Assembly (NCBI RefSeq): GCF_013404075.1
Contig: NZ_JACBJQ010000005.1
Span: forward strand, 124,001 to 188,000
Source of the DNA: Mycolicibacterium vinylchloridicum
GTDB lineage: Bacteria > Actinomycetota > Actinomycetes > Mycobacteriales > Mycobacteriaceae
Direction of reading: 5' to 3'
Length of the DNA: 64,000 bases
In this document: positions 7,902-16,647 of the stretch, piece after piece
Layout of the letters: the number at the start of each line of letters is the position of its first letter
How positions within the stretch are numbered: position 1 is the stretch's first letter
Position numbers and translations under genes: made by a program
Notes under the pieces: generated by a model
Seen by the model: the letters and a program-made list of their open reading frames with translations, nothing else
Databases searched by the model: none
What the model was told of the DNA's origin: nothing

Positions 7902-8946
7902 AGTGCGGTGGGGCCAGTTCCAAGCGCACGCCGAGCAGACGCACCGGGCGGTCGAGTTCGAAGAGATCCAGCACCCGTAGCGCCGCGGCCGTGATCACGT
8001 CGGCGTCGACGCTCGACTGGTCGAGCTTGCGAATCTTGGTTCGCGTATAGAAAGTGTTGGTGCGCACAGTGACTGCAACGCGCGTGACGATGCGCGACTG
8101 TGCCACCACGTCGGTGAGGGCTTGGCGGGCGAGATCGACGACGGCGGCGTCCATCTCGGCGCGCTCGGTCAAGTCCCGCGGGAAGGTCATCACGTGGCTG
8201 CGTGATCGGGGGATCCACGGCTCGGCGCTGACCGCGGCGTCTCCGCCGCCCTTGGCCAGCAACAGCAGCCACAGGCCGGTGCGCGGTCCAAAGGTGGCCG
8301 TCAGCAGCTCGGCATCGGTGTGTGCGAGCTGTCGAACGGATGTAATACCCATGCTGTCAAGCTTTTTCGCAGTCTTGGGTCCCACGCCCCACAGTGCGTC
8401 GACCGGGCGGGAGCCCATCACCTCCATCCAGTTGGCGTCGGTCAGGGTGTAGACCCCGTCGGGCTTGGCGAAGCCGGTCGCCACCTTGGCGCGCTGCTTG
8501 TTGTCGCTGATGCCAACCGAACAGGCCAGCCCGGTTTCGGCCGCGATCGTCGTGCGGATCCGGTCGGCCAGCTCCATCGGGTCGGTGACATCGGCGCCGA
8601 TGTACGCCTCGTCCCAGCCCCACACCTCGACGGGATGGCCGAGATCCCTCAGAAGACCCATCACTTGGTCGGATGCCTCGTCGTAGGCGGCCGGGTCGGA
8701 CGGCAGGAACGTCGCGTCCGGGCACTTGCGCGCGGCACTGCGCAACGGCATCCCGGCGTGCACCCCGAACCCACGGGCCTCATAGGACGCGCACGTCACC
8801 ACCTTGCGGGGCTCGGTGGGATCGCCGCTGCCGCCGACGATCACCGGCAGGCCGACCAACTCGGGGTGGCGGCGCAGTTCGACGGAGGCCAGGAATTGAT
8901 CGAGGTCCACGTGCAGGACCCAGGGGCGGGATTCGGGGGTGCTCAC
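7900..8946 (-). CDS. dinB2: Y-family DNA polymerase DinB2
   Basis: A 348-residue DNA polymerase IV-type protein. The first catalytic motif is HVDLDQFLASVE (metal Asp14/Asp16) and the second GWDEAYIG with Asp-Glu; palm, fingers and little-finger regions follow. The steric-gate position usually held by Phe/Tyr is Leu19. A leucine at this site is known from M. smegmatis DinB2, which can incorporate ribonucleotides. The GTG start overlaps the preceding TetR stop (GTGA), so translation is coupled. Syntenic with Rv3056. Role: lesion bypass or low-fidelity synthesis. Confidence 0.92.
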   Translation of the reverse strand: MSTPESRPWVLHVDLDQFLASVELRRHPELVGLPVIVGGSGDPTEPRKVVTCASYEARGFGVHAGMPLRSAARKCPDATFLPSDPAAYDEASDQVMGLLRDLGHPVEVWGWDEAYIGADVTDPMELADRIRTTIAAETGLACSVGISDNKQRAKVATGFAKPDGVYTLTDANWMEVMGSRPVDALWGVGPKTAKKLDSMGITSVRQLAHTDAELLTATFGPRTGLWLLLLAKGGGDAAVSAEPWIPRSRSHVMTFPRDLTERAEMDAAVVDLARQALTDVVAQSRIVTRVAVTVRTNTFYTRTKIRKLDQSSVDADVITAAALRVLDLFELDRPVRLLGVRLELAPPH

Positions 8947-9551
8947 CGTCCGCACAACTTGCGCGCGACGCTGTCCCAGGCGTCGCCCTGCTCGTCGATG
9001 GTGCGGCCGCGCTCGACGAGCTGACGGGTGACGTAGTCGGCGTCCAGCAGTGCCAGCAGTGCATCGGCCTGCGCGCCGAGATCGCCGGTGGTGCCTGCCG
9101 CTTGCAGCAGCACCCGGACGTGGGTGTGCATGACTGCGAAGGGTGCGCTGTAGCGGGAGTCAGGGTCACGGTTGGCATCGAGCAGTAGGTCGCGGTGGGT
9201 CTGCACGAAGCGCAGCCGCTCGCGGCCGAAGGCCAGAAGTCGCTGCAGGGGAGGGGCGTCGGGTCCCAGCGGCGGCGGGCCGAACAGGAAAGCCTGCTGG
9301 ATGGCGCGCTCGTCCTCGTCGAGCAGGACCATCATCAGGCCGGCGCGGCTGCCGAAGCGGCGGAACAAGGTGCCCTTGCCCACGCCTGCCGCTGCGGCAA
9401 TATCGTCCATGGAGACGCCGTCGGCGCCGCGTTCGGCAATCAGGGTGCGGGCGGCGTCGAGTAGGAGGAGTCTGTTGCGGGCTGCATCGCCCCGTTCTTG
9501 TGGCGCGGAAACCGGCAGCTCATTGGCCGGCCCGATCACGCTCACTCCCAT
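8943..9551 (-). CDS. TetR-family regulator (Rv3055-like)
   Basis: A 202-residue TetR protein. The HTH VSMDDIAAAAGVGKGTLFRRFGSR lies around residues 46-70, followed by a helical effector domain with VMHTHVRVLLQAAG. Start ATG at 9551. It overlaps the dinB2 start by four bases, and it is divergent from an FMN reductase gene with a perfect palindrome between them. The same order occurs at Rv3054c-Rv3056. Repression of itself plus dinB2, and of the reductase, is inferred. Confidence 0.88.
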   Translation of the reverse strand: MGVSVIGPANELPVSAPQERGDAARNRLLLLDAARTLIAERGADGVSMDDIAAAAGVGKGTLFRRFGSRAGLMMVLLDEDERAIQQAFLFGPPPLGPDAPPLQRLLAFGRERLRFVQTHRDLLLDANRDPDSRYSAPFAVMHTHVRVLLQAAGTTGDLGAQADALLALLDADYVTRQLVERGRTIDEQGDAWDSVARKLCGR

Positions 9552-9572
9552 ACTTTAGCTCAGCCGGAAATA

Positions 9573-9592
9573 AACCGGACCGCAGTCCGGTT
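9573..9592. promoter_or_regulatory. TetR-type operator
   Basis: AACCGGACCGCAGTCCGGTT is a perfect inverted repeat with eight-base arms and a four-base spacer in the 83-bp divergent region. The inner GGACCGCAGTCC resembles sites bound by mycobacterial TetR proteins. It could block both promoters. Confidence 0.7.
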
Positions 9593-9634
9593 GTGTCGTG
9601 CGAGGATCTTCGGACGATTGAAAGGATTGCGGAC

Positions 9635-10177
9635 ATGGCGGATATCAACGTGCTGACGCTGGTAGGCAGCTTGCGGGTGGCATCGGTCAATCGCCAGCTG
9701 GCCGAGCTTGCGGCAGAGTCGGCGCCCGATGGCGTCACGGTGACCGTCTATGACGGCCTCGGTGACCTGCCGTTCTACAACGAGGACATCGACACCGACG
9801 ACGCACCCGCCCCGGTGGTGGCATTGCGGGCGGCCGCCGCACAGGCCGATGCCGCGCTGGTGGTGACGCCCGAATACAACGGCAGCATCCCGGGTGTGTT
9901 GAAGAACGCCATCGACTGGTTGTCGCGGCCGTACGGCAATAGCGCGCTCAAGGACAAGCCACTGGCCGTCATCGGGGCCGCGCTCGGACAGTACGGCGGG
10001 GTGTGGGCACACGATGAGACGCGCAAGTCGTTCGGGATCGCCGGGCCGCGGGTGGTGGAGTCGGTGAAGTTGTCATTGCCGGCCAGCGCTCTCGACGGTA
10101 AGCATCCGCGGGAGAACGCCGAGGTCGCCGCCGCCGTTCGCGATGTGGTCGGCAAGCTCGCCGCCGAGGTGAGCTGA
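9635..10177 (+). CDS. NADPH-dependent FMN reductase (Rv3054c-like)
   Basis: A 180-residue flavodoxin-like protein. N-terminal VGSLRVASVNRQLAEL is the FMN phosphate loop, TPEYNGSIPGVLKNAIDWLSR is the signature of the NADPH:FMN/quinone reductase family, and GAALGQYGG follows. It would reduce flavins, quinones or xenobiotics in the cytosol. A GAAAGGA ribosome site lies 8 bp before the ATG. It is divergent from the TetR gene and followed by a hairpin terminator that separates it from nrdH. Confidence 0.9.
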   Translation: MADINVLTLVGSLRVASVNRQLAELAAESAPDGVTVTVYDGLGDLPFYNEDIDTDDAPAPVVALRAAAAQADAALVVTPEYNGSIPGVLKNAIDWLSRPYGNSALKDKPLAVIGAALGQYGGVWAHDETRKSFGIAGPRVVESVKLSLPASALDGKHPRENAEVAAAVRDVVGKLAAEVS

Positions 10178-10200
10178 GCGCGTCTGTCCAGCTTGTCGAG

Positions 10201-10228
10201 CCGCCGGTGCGATTGCGCCGGCGGTTTT
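10201..10228 (+). terminator. intrinsic terminator after FMN reductase gene
   Basis: CCGCCGGTGC and GCGCCGGCGG form a stem with one mismatch around GATT, followed by TTTT. It lies 24 bp past the reductase stop. The remaining 400 bases up to nrdH hold only regulatory signals: a further inverted repeat GGCGTGT/ACACGCC at 10310-10334 and the NrdR-like boxes. Confidence 0.65.
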
Positions 10229-10385
10229 GCTATCGGCGGGTGTTCGTCGCCGCGCTCGGCCGAAGATGTCGGTGCCTCCTGGTAGATCTAGACGCAACCG
10301 GTGTCGGTCGGCGTGTTGTGACATGCGACACGCCGGGCGGGTCGGCATCGTGAGGCTTACGACCAGGGAATTTCAGAATTGTTAT

Positions 10386-10433
10386 TCAGAACATGTTGTA
10401 TCTCTTCTCGCTGTCGGCCACTAGGTGTAGTGT
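10386..10433 (+). promoter_or_regulatory. paired NrdR-like boxes upstream of nrdHIE
   Basis: Box 2, CCACTAGGTGTAGTGT (10418-10433), fits the NrdR consensus acaCwAtATaTwGtGt well. Box 1, TCAGAACATGTTGTAT (10386-10401), is weaker but sits 32 bp upstream, the three-turn spacing typical of tandem NrdR sites. The same 32-bp arrangement is seen before nrdF2, supporting co-regulation by NrdR-ATP/dATP. Confidence 0.65.
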
Positions 10434-10631
10434 TCGTGAGGCCGACAGACCCGAGAGTCACAGGGCCGCCGGAACGCCGGAACCGAAGCTGAGATGTCGG
10501 TCCGAGCGGCCCCGCCGGTCAGGAATTCCACGGTCCGAAAGCTCGCTGAAAGTACATGAGTGCCTGCGCACAGTCCGTCCCGTGACCGTCTTGAGTCCAT
10601 CGCCATGTTTCGCTGAGGAGCCATACCGAAG

Positions 10632-10871
10632 ATGACCATCACCGTCTACACCAAGCCCGCGTGCGTGCAGTGCAACATGACCTACAAGGCCCTGGACCGG
10701 GAAGGGCTGGTCTATGACGTCGTCGACATCTCGGAGGACGCGGACGCCCGCGACTACGTGATGTCGATGGGTTACCTGCAGGCGCCTGTCGTCGTCGCCG
10801 GCGGTGATCACTGGTCCGGCTTCCGGCCGGAGCGGATCAAGGCCCTCTCCGGTGCCGTTCTGAGCGCTTAG
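10632..10871 (+). CDS. nrdH: NrdH redoxin
   Basis: A 79-residue glutaredoxin-like protein with thioredoxin-like function. The redox motif CVQC is at residues 11-14, and the C-terminal WSGFRPERI stretch is the NrdH signature. It donates electrons to the class Ib reductase NrdEF and is itself reduced by thioredoxin reductase. First gene of the nrdHIE operon; nrdI follows after 27 bp. Expression is probably repressed by NrdR through the boxes 200 bp upstream. Confidence 0.96.
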   Translation: MTITVYTKPACVQCNMTYKALDREGLVYDVVDISEDADARDYVMSMGYLQAPVVVAGGDHWSGFRPERIKALSGAVLSA

Positions 10872-10898
10872 CAGTCCGGGCGCCACGAGGAGCGAGTG

Positions 10899-11375
10899 AT
10901 GAATCCGGATGGCAGCCAGGTCGGCCCGGAGCGGTTGGTGTACTTCTCCAGCGTTTCGGAGAACACCCACCGCTTCGTGCAGAAGCTGGGCGTGCCGGCC
11001 ATCCGGATTCCTCTGCACGAGCGGATCGAGGTAGCGGGGCCTTACGTCCTGCTTCTGCCCACCTATGGCAGGGGTCGAGGGGACAGCCCGACACTCGACG
11101 CCAAGGGGTATGTGCCCAAGCAGGTCATCGCGTTTTTGAACAATCCACACAATAGGTCCCACATCCGCGCGGTGGTCGGGGCCGGCAACACACAATTCGG
11201 TGCCGAGTACTGCTTTGCGGCCAAACTGGTTTCGCACAAGTGCAAGGTTCGGCTGCTGTACCGCTTCGAAATGATGGGAACCGCAGAGGACGTGGAAGCC
11301 GTTCGTGCGGAATTGGCGAAATTCTGGGAGGACGAGGACACGTGGCACCTACAGTCACAGCTGCTGAGCCTGTAA
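10899..11375 (+). CDS. nrdI: NrdI flavodoxin
   Basis: A 158-residue flavodoxin-like Nrd[18 protein letters not shown] is the FMN phosphate-binding loop, PTYGRG and [12 protein letters not shown] are conserved flavin contacts. It supplies the oxidant needed to assemble the dimanganese-tyrosyl cofactor of NrdF. The ATG preceded by AGGAG at six bases is preferred over the adjacent upstream GTG. Its last 34 bases overlap the GTG start of nrdE. Confidence 0.95.
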   Translation: MNPDGSQVGPERLVYFSSVSENTHRFVQKLGVPAIRIPLHERIEVAGPYVLLLPTYGRGRGDSPTLDAKGYVPKQVIAFLNNPHNRSHIRAVVGAGNTQFGAEYCFAAKLVSHKCKVRLLYRFEMMGTAEDVEAVRAELAKFWEDEDTWHLQSQLLSL

Positions 11376-13510
11376 TGACGTCCGGGCACGCGCTGCCCGG
11401 GGAGACCGATTACCACGCGCTCAACGCGATGCTGAATCTGTACGACGCGGACGGCAAGATCCAGTTCGACATGGATGTGCTGGCCGCGCGCCAGTACTTC
11501 CTCGAGCATGTCAACCAGAACACGGTGTTCTTTCACAATCAGGACGAGAAGCTCGACTACCTGATTCGCGAGAACTACTACGAGCGTGAGGTTCTCGACC
11601 AGTACTCGCGCAACTTCGTCAAGACGTTGACCGACCGCGCCTACGCCAAGAAGTTCCGCTTCCCGACCTTCCTCGGCGCGTTCAAGTACTACACCTCCTA
11701 CACGCTGAAGACGTTCGACGGGAAGCGCTACCTGGAGCGCTTCGAGGACCGCGTGGTGATGGTGGCACTCACGCTGGCCGCCGGTGACACCGTCCTGGCC
11801 GAGAAGCTGGTCGACGAGATCATCGACGGTCGCTTCCAGCCGGCCACCCCGACGTTCCTCAACTCGGGCAAGAAGCAGCGCGGCGAGCCGGTCAGCTGCT
11901 TCCTGCTGCGCATCGAGGACAACATGGAGTCGATCGGCCGCTCGATCAACTCGGCGCTGCAGCTGTCCAAGCGCGGCGGCGGGGTGGCGTTGCTGCTGAC
12001 CAATATTCGTGAGCACGGCGCCCCGATCAAGAACATCGAGAACCAGAGCTCGGGCGTCATCCCGATCATGAAGCTGCTGGAGGACTCGTTCTCCTACGCC
12101 AACCAGCTCGGTGCCCGGCAGGGTGCGGGTGCGGTCTACCTGCACGCGCATCACCCCGACATCTACCGTTTCCTGGACACCAAGCGGGAGAACGCCGACG
12201 AGAAGATCCGCATCAAGACCCTTTCGCTGGGTGTGGTGATTCCCGACATCACGTTCGAGCTGGCGAAGAAGAACGAGGACATGTACCTGTTCTCGCCCTA
12301 CGACGTCGAGCGGGTGTATGGCGTTCCGTTCGCGGACATTTCGGTCACCGAGAAGTACCACGAGATGGTCAACGACGGCCGGATCCGCAAGACCAAGATC
12401 AAGGCTCGCGAGTTCTTCCAGACGCTGGCCGAGCTGCAGTTCGAGTCGGGCTACCCGTACATCATGTTCGAGGACACGGTGAACCGGGCCAACCCGATTG
12501 ACGGCAAGATCACCCATTCCAACCTGTGCTCGGAGATCCTGCAGGTGTCGACGCCCTCGCTGTTCAACGAGGACCTGTCGTATGCCAAGGTGGGCAAGGA
12601 CATTTCCTGCAACCTCGGTTCGCTGAACATCGCCAAGGCGATGGATTCGCCGGACTTCGCGCAGACCATTGAGGTGGCCATCCGCGGTTTGACCGCGGTG
12701 AGCGATCAGACGCACATCTGGTCGGTGCCTTCGATCGAGCAGGGCAACAACGACTCGCATGCGATCGGGCTCGGGCAGATGAACCTGCACGGATACCTTG
12801 CGCGCGAACGGATCTTCTACGGATCCGAAGAGGGCATCGACTTCACGAACATGTACTTCTACACGGTGCTCTATCACGCGCTGCGGGCGTCGAACAAGAT
12901 CGCCATCGAGCGTGGGTCGGCGTTCAAGGGCTTCGAGAAGTCGAAGTACGCCTCGGGGGAGTTCTTCGACAAGTACACCGAGCAGGTGTGGGAGCCGGCG
13001 ACCGAGCGGGTGCGCGAGCTGTTCGACAAGGCGGGCATTCGCATTCCGACGCAAGAGGATTGGCTGCGGCTCAAGGAGTCGGTGCAGAAGAACGGCATCT
13101 ACAACCAGAACCTTCAGGCGGTGCCGCCGACCGGGTCGATCTCCTACATCAACCACTCCACCAGTTCGATTCACCCGGTGGCGAGCAAGGTCGAGATCCG
13201 CAAGGAAGGCAAGATCGGCCGCGTCTACTACCCGGCGCCCTACATGACCAACGACAACCTGGAGTACTACCAGGACGCGTACGAAATCGGCTACGAGAAG
13301 ATCATCGACACCTACGCCGCGGCCACCCAGCATGTGGACCAGGGCTTGAGCCTGACGCTGTTCTTCAAGGACACCGCCGATACCCGCGAGGTCAACAAGG
13401 CGCAGATCTACGCCTGGCGCAAGGGAATCAAGACGCTGTACTACATCCGTCTTCGCCAGATGGCTTTGGAAGGGACGCAGGTGGAAAATTGCGTCAGCTG
13501 CATGCTGTAG
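11342..13510 (+). CDS. nrdE: ribonucleoside-diphosphate reductase class Ib, alpha subunit
   Basis: A 722-residue R1 subunit. N-terminal domain [17 protein letters not shown], conserved [14 protein letters not shown] and EPVSCFLL (active-site Cys), NLCSEI with the thiyl-radical Cys, the GSLNI loop and the C-terminal redox pair CVSCML. It reduces NDPs to dNDPs with NrdF. The GTG at 11342 (APTVTAAEP...) is chosen because it aligns with the M. tuberculosis N-terminus; an ATG at 11375 overlaps the nrdI stop and is an alternative. A 34-bp palindromic terminator follows. Confidence 0.96.
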   Translation: MAPTVTAAEPVMTSGHALPGETDYHALNAMLNLYDADGKIQFDMDVLAARQYFLEHVNQNTVFFHNQDEKLDYLIRENYYEREVLDQYSRNFVKTLTDRAYAKKFRFPTFLGAFKYYTSYTLKTFDGKRYLERFEDRVVMVALTLAAGDTVLAEKLVDEIIDGRFQPATPTFLNSGKKQRGEPVSCFLLRIEDNMESIGRSINSALQLSKRGGGVALLLTNIREHGAPIKNIENQSSGVIPIMKLLEDSFSYANQLGARQGAGAVYLHAHHPDIYRFLDTKRENADEKIRIKTLSLGVVIPDITFELAKKNEDMYLFSPYDVERVYGVPFADISVTEKYHEMVNDGRIRKTKIKAREFFQTLAELQFESGYPYIMFEDTVNRANPIDGKITHSNLCSEILQVSTPSLFNEDLSYAKVGKDISCNLGSLNIAKAMDSPDFAQTIEVAIRGLTAVSDQTHIWSVPSIEQGNNDSHAIGLGQMNLHGYLARERIFYGSEEGIDFTNMYFYTVLYHALRASNKIAIERGSAFKGFEKSKYASGEFFDKYTEQVWEPATERVRELFDKAGIRIPTQEDWLRLKESVQKNGIYNQNLQAVPPTGSISYINHSTSSIHPVASKVEIRKEGKIGRVYYPAPYMTNDNLEYYQDAYEIGYEKIIDTYAAATQHVDQGLSLTLFFKDTADTREVNKAQIYAWRKGIKTLYYIRLRQMALEGTQVENCVSCML

Positions 13511-13526
13511 CGCATTGATTCAGAAT

Positions 13527-13560
13527 TGAGGGCGAAGATTCCGCGGAATCTTCGCCCTCA
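13527..13560 (+). terminator. terminator of the nrdHIE operon
   Basis: A perfect 34-bp palindrome with 17-base arms (TGAGGGCGAAGATTCCG and its complement) begins 17 bp past the nrdE stop and is followed by GTTCT. The long uninterrupted stem marks a clean end of the operon before the endonuclease gene. Confidence 0.8.
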
Positions 13561-13620
13561 GTTCTATGTCAACGGGTCGGGTCACCCGTACATGTCAGTC
13601 CTCAGGCCTATCGTCGCCGC

Positions 13621-14376
13621 ATGGCTGCTGAACGTCCGACCGGAGGCGTGATCTATGGGATCAGGCTGCGGTCGGAGTTCGTCTATCGCTATATAGGTCT
13701 AACGACGAAGTCCGCGGAGACTCGCCTGCGGCAGCATCTGCAAGTTGCTCGTTCGGGTAGAAAGACGCCGTTTTACGATCGGCTTCGGGCGCATGAGGGC
13801 GAAGCCATTGACGTTGACCTTCTCGACTGCATAGAAGATCTCGGTGAACTTGGCCAGGCAGAAATCGACTGGATCAAGTCGCTTCGGCGGCAGGGATTCC
13901 CGCTACTCAATCTGTCAGAGGGCGGACTTGGCCCCATGGGAATAGAGTGGACGGCCGAGATGCGAGAGGCCGCGCGAATCCGATCGACGGGGCGCAAGGG
14001 CATCAGCAGATACGCGGCAGACAACCCTTTCTACGGACGGACTCATGCGGCGGAACAACGTGCGAAATGGTCAAAGATGCGAAAGGGGCAGAACGCGGGC
14101 CCTGCTAACCCCAATTTCGGAAAGTTCGGAATTGATCACCCCGGTTTCGGTCGGGTCATGTCGCAAGAGGCGCGTGAAGCGCTGGCCGAGCAGCGGCGCG
14201 GCGCGGGCAATCCGAATTACGGACGTCGGGCGAGCGATGCGACGCGCGCGAAGATGTCCGCTGTGCGCAAGGGGCGTCCCATGCCGTCAAGTAAACGAAA
14301 CGCGCACACCCGACATCACACGAATCGGGGAATCAAGAAAGAGGGCTGTCGATACTGCATGGAAGACTCGGGCTGA
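13621..14376 (+). CDS. GIY-YIG homing-type endonuclease with NUMOD3 motifs
   Basis: A 251-residue protein. An N-terminal GIY-YIG nuclease domain has VIYGI at residues 10-14, YIG at 24-26, a conserved Arg and a Glu in LNLSEGG. Repeated NUMOD3-type DNA-binding motifs follow (NPFYGRTHAAE, NPNFGKFG, HPGFGRVMS, NPNYGRRAS), then a basic Cys/His tail ending CRYC. This is the plan of free-standing homing endonucleases of phages and introns. It lies 110 bp after nrdE, a gene type often used by such elements, and its bases look less GC-rich than its neighbours. No intron is visible in nrdE. Confidence 0.85.
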   Translation: MAAERPTGGVIYGIRLRSEFVYRYIGLTTKSAETRLRQHLQVARSGRKTPFYDRLRAHEGEAIDVDLLDCIEDLGELGQAEIDWIKSLRRQGFPLLNLSEGGLGPMGIEWTAEMREAARIRSTGRKGISRYAADNPFYGRTHAAEQRAKWSKMRKGQNAGPANPNFGKFGIDHPGFGRVMSQEAREALAEQRRGAGNPNYGRRASDATRAKMSAVRKGRPMPSSKRNAHTRHHTNRGIKKEGCRYCMEDSG

Positions 14377-14577
14377 GCTTATCCGGGCCCATGGTGCTGG
14401 CATGACTTTCCGGACGGAGTAATTTAGCGGACTGCTCAGACCTTATGCATGTCGAACGTGTCCAGTCATTGCACGGGTATCGCGAAACCGGCTGCACTAG
14501 CTGTGCATTCGCCGGTTGTGCCATCTGATACGCCACATACGGCGAGTTGCGTATGAAACCGCGCGCTCGAGGTCGAC

Positions 14578-14964
14578 TCAACGAGCCTTCTCGGCGCGGG
14601 CAGCCTTCAACCGACGTTCCTCGGCCAGCACGTTCTGATAGCTCTCGCGCTCGGCGATCAGCCAGTCCGGCTTCTCGGCTAGTAGTGCCTCGATCTGCTC
14701 GGTGGTGAGTGCATCCACCACACCACCGCGAGCGAGACCGGAGATCGACACGCCCAGCTTGGCCGCAACGAGGTTCTTCGGGTGCGGCCCGTTCTTGCGG
14801 AGGTCCTTGAGCCACTGCGGCGGGTCCGCCTGCAGCGCGGCGAGCTCGTCGCGAGTGATCGTGCTGGCCTGGAACTCCGCCGGGGTCGCGGGCAGGTACA
14901 CGTCCAGCTTTTTGGCCGCCGTGGCGGGTTTCATGGACTGCGCATCAGGCCTGCTCATGCCCAT
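14578..14964 (-). CDS. DUF5997-like protein
   Basis: A 128-residue mostly helical protein with KPATAAKKLDVYLPATPAEFQ, RDELAALQADPPQWLKDLRKNGPHPKNLVAAKLGVS and a helical basic C-terminus. I recognise the pattern as a conserved actinobacterial family annotated DUF5997; function unknown. The LGVSISGLARGG segment resembles a helix-turn-helix. ATGs at 14964 or 14958 are possible starts. It is divergent from the LysR-like gene with only 19 bp between starts, suggesting leaderless transcripts and shared control. The 200 bases on its 3' side show nothing I recognise. Confidence 0.7.
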   Translation of the reverse strand: MGMSRPDAQSMKPATAAKKLDVYLPATPAEFQASTITRDELAALQADPPQWLKDLRKNGPHPKNLVAAKLGVSISGLARGGVVDALTTEQIEALLAEKPDWLIAERESYQNVLAEERRLKAARAEKAR

Positions 14965-14983
14965 CAGCCTATAACCTGGGGCG

Positions 14984-15691
14984 GTGACCCAGCCCTCGCT
15001 CACCCTCGGGTACGTCCCCGGGGCGACACCCGCGAAGTGGGCACGGATCTGGGCAGAACGCCACCGGGACGTTCCGCTGACATTGAGCGTCGTCGCTGCC
15101 AAAGACGCGGCGGCCGAGGTTCGGGCCGGAACCGTCGACGTCGCGCTGCTCCGGCTCCCCACCGATACCTCGGCGTTGGCCGTCATCCCGCTCTATGAGG
15201 AAACGACGGTCGTCGTGGTGCCAACCGGCCACCTACTCAGCGCAGCCGACGAGATCACCGCTGCGGACCTCACCGGTGAGCCGACGCTGCTGCCGCTCGA
15301 TGACGTCGTCGCCTGGACGGATCCGCCCGGCAACCCGGTCGATCACCGGCCGGAAACCACCGAGGATGCAATAGAACTCGTCGCCGCGGGAATGGGCGCG
15401 CTCATCGTTCCTCAGTCGCTGGCCCGGCTGTATCACCGCAAGGACCTCACGTTTCGTCCGATCGCCGACGCACCGACATGCTCGGTGGCGCTCGCGTTCC
15501 CGGAGGGTCCGCCGTCGGCACTGGTCGAAGAATTCACCGGCATCGTGCGCGGGCGTAAGCCCGGTTCGTCACGCGGGCAGACCCAGCCGACACCCAAGCG
15601 CACCGCACGCGAGAAGACGCTGGCCAAGCAGGCCGCCCGCGCCGCTGCAGGGAAGCCAGCGCGTAAGCCGGCCCGCAGGAGACAACCGTAA
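14984..15691 (+). CDS. LysR substrate-binding-domain protein lacking a DNA-binding domain
   Basis: A 235-residue protein. Residues 5-190 look like a LysR effector domain (LGYVPGATPAKWARIWAERHRDVPL, AEVRAGTVDVALLRLP, a central YEETTVVVVPTGHLL, GMGALIVPQSLA). There is no N-terminal winged helix; translation starts directly in the effector domain. The C-terminal 45 residues are Lys/Arg/Ala-rich, so a non-specific nucleic-acid contact is possible. It is divergent from the DUF5997-like gene. Role unknown; a ligand sensor that partners another regulator is one possibility. Confidence 0.72.
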   Translation: MTQPSLTLGYVPGATPAKWARIWAERHRDVPLTLSVVAAKDAAAEVRAGTVDVALLRLPTDTSALAVIPLYEETTVVVVPTGHLLSAADEITAADLTGEPTLLPLDDVVAWTDPPGNPVDHRPETTEDAIELVAAGMGALIVPQSLARLYHRKDLTFRPIADAPTCSVALAFPEGPPSALVEEFTGIVRGRKPGSSRGQTQPTPKRTAREKTLAKQAARAAAGKPARKPARRRQP

Positions 15692-15748
15692 CGGCGGTGT
15701 GACGCTGTTTTACCTGGTCAACACACATGCTCCGCGATACTCGAAGCC

Positions 15749-16636
15749 ATGACCGCGCTGACGCACGTTCCGGCCTCCACGTCGCCGGCCGACCTCGCCG
15801 ACCACCTCCGCCGCGACGGCTACGTCATCGTCGACGATCTGGTGCCGAACGCGTTGATGGACACCATCAGCGACGAGTTGGCGCCCTACCTCGACGCGAC
15901 GCCCATGGGCTACAACGCGATGATCGGTCGCAAGACCCGGCGCACCGGCGCGCTCGTCGCCCGTTCGCCGGCCTGCCGCACTCTGATTCAGGATCCGACC
16001 ATCCTCGGCGTGTGCAAGGACTTCCTGGGCCACGCCAGCGCATTCCAGCTGATGCTGACCCAGGTCATCTCGATCGAACCGGGCGAATCCGATCAGGCTT
16101 TGCACCGCGACCAGAACGCCTTCGACTTCTACCCGTTTCCCGACGACTACCACGTGCAGTGCAACACGTTGTGGGCGATGACCGACTACACCGCCGAGAT
16201 GGGCGCCACCCGTGTCGTTCCGGGAAGTCAGGTCGGCGACAAGAAGCCGACCGACTACGCCGACGACGAGTGCCTGCAGGCCGAGATGTCGCGCGGGTCG
16301 GTGCTGTTGTACTCCGGCAAGATCGTGCACAGCGGTGCGGCCAATCGCAGCGACCTCGTCCGGCGCGCCATCAACGTCAACTACTGCGTCGGCTGGGTCC
16401 GCCAGGAGGAAAACCAATTCCTGTCGGTGCCACCCGAAGTCGCGCGCACACTCGACGACGACCTGCTGAAGCTGATCGGCTACCAGGAGGGCGCGTGGGC
16501 GATGGGCTACTTCCGCGATTTCGAGGATCCCCTGCGCGCGATCCGCGGCGACGTGGTCGCCTACGGCTTCGACGCGGCCAAGCTCAACGGCAACTCGGGC
16601 GCGGCGTTCGCCGACCAGCTCACCCATAGCGAGTAA
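15749..16636 (+). CDS. phytanoyl-CoA dioxygenase family protein
   Basis: A 295-residue Fe(II)/2-oxoglutarate oxygenase. The iron ligands are LHRDQN (HxD) and the distal His in KIVHSGAANRS, with Arg in the following VRRAINVNY as the 2-oxoglutarate contact. It would hydroxylate a small organic substrate; identity unknown. It is followed after 11 bp by an extradiol-dioxygenase-type gene on the same strand, so the two may form a catabolic pair. Confidence 0.85.
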   Translation: MTALTHVPASTSPADLADHLRRDGYVIVDDLVPNALMDTISDELAPYLDATPMGYNAMIGRKTRRTGALVARSPACRTLIQDPTILGVCKDFLGHASAFQLMLTQVISIEPGESDQALHRDQNAFDFYPFPDDYHVQCNTLWAMTDYTAEMGATRVVPGSQVGDKKPTDYADDECLQAEMSRGSVLLYSGKIVHSGAANRSDLVRRAINVNYCVGWVRQEENQFLSVPPEVARTLDDDLLKLIGYQEGAWAMGYFRDFEDPLRAIRGDVVAYGFDAAKLNGNSGAAFADQLTHSE

Positions 16637-16647
16637 CACTGGAGTCT

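Noticed and set aside
7900..8946. Loss of catalysis in DinB2, because the usual SxDEA motif reads WGWDEA.
   Set aside because: The metal-binding Asp-Glu pair and the first-motif aspartates are kept. The Ser is not essential and is replaced in the DinB2 group.
11063..13333. A 756-codon open frame on the minus strand opposite nrdE.
   Set aside because: Its translation is rich in Val/Arg/Asp/His with no recognisable motif, and the plus strand encodes a clear NrdE with every catalytic motif. High-GC codon bias keeps the antisense frame open.
11342..13510. Possible intein or intron in nrdE, given the adjacent homing nuclease.
   Set aside because: The reading frame is continuous, has normal length (722 aa) and lacks Hint-domain motifs.
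14377..14577. Search for a small RNA or gene in the 200-bp gap after the endonuclease.
   Set aside because: No convincing frame with a ribosome site, strong hairpin or known RNA pattern was seen.
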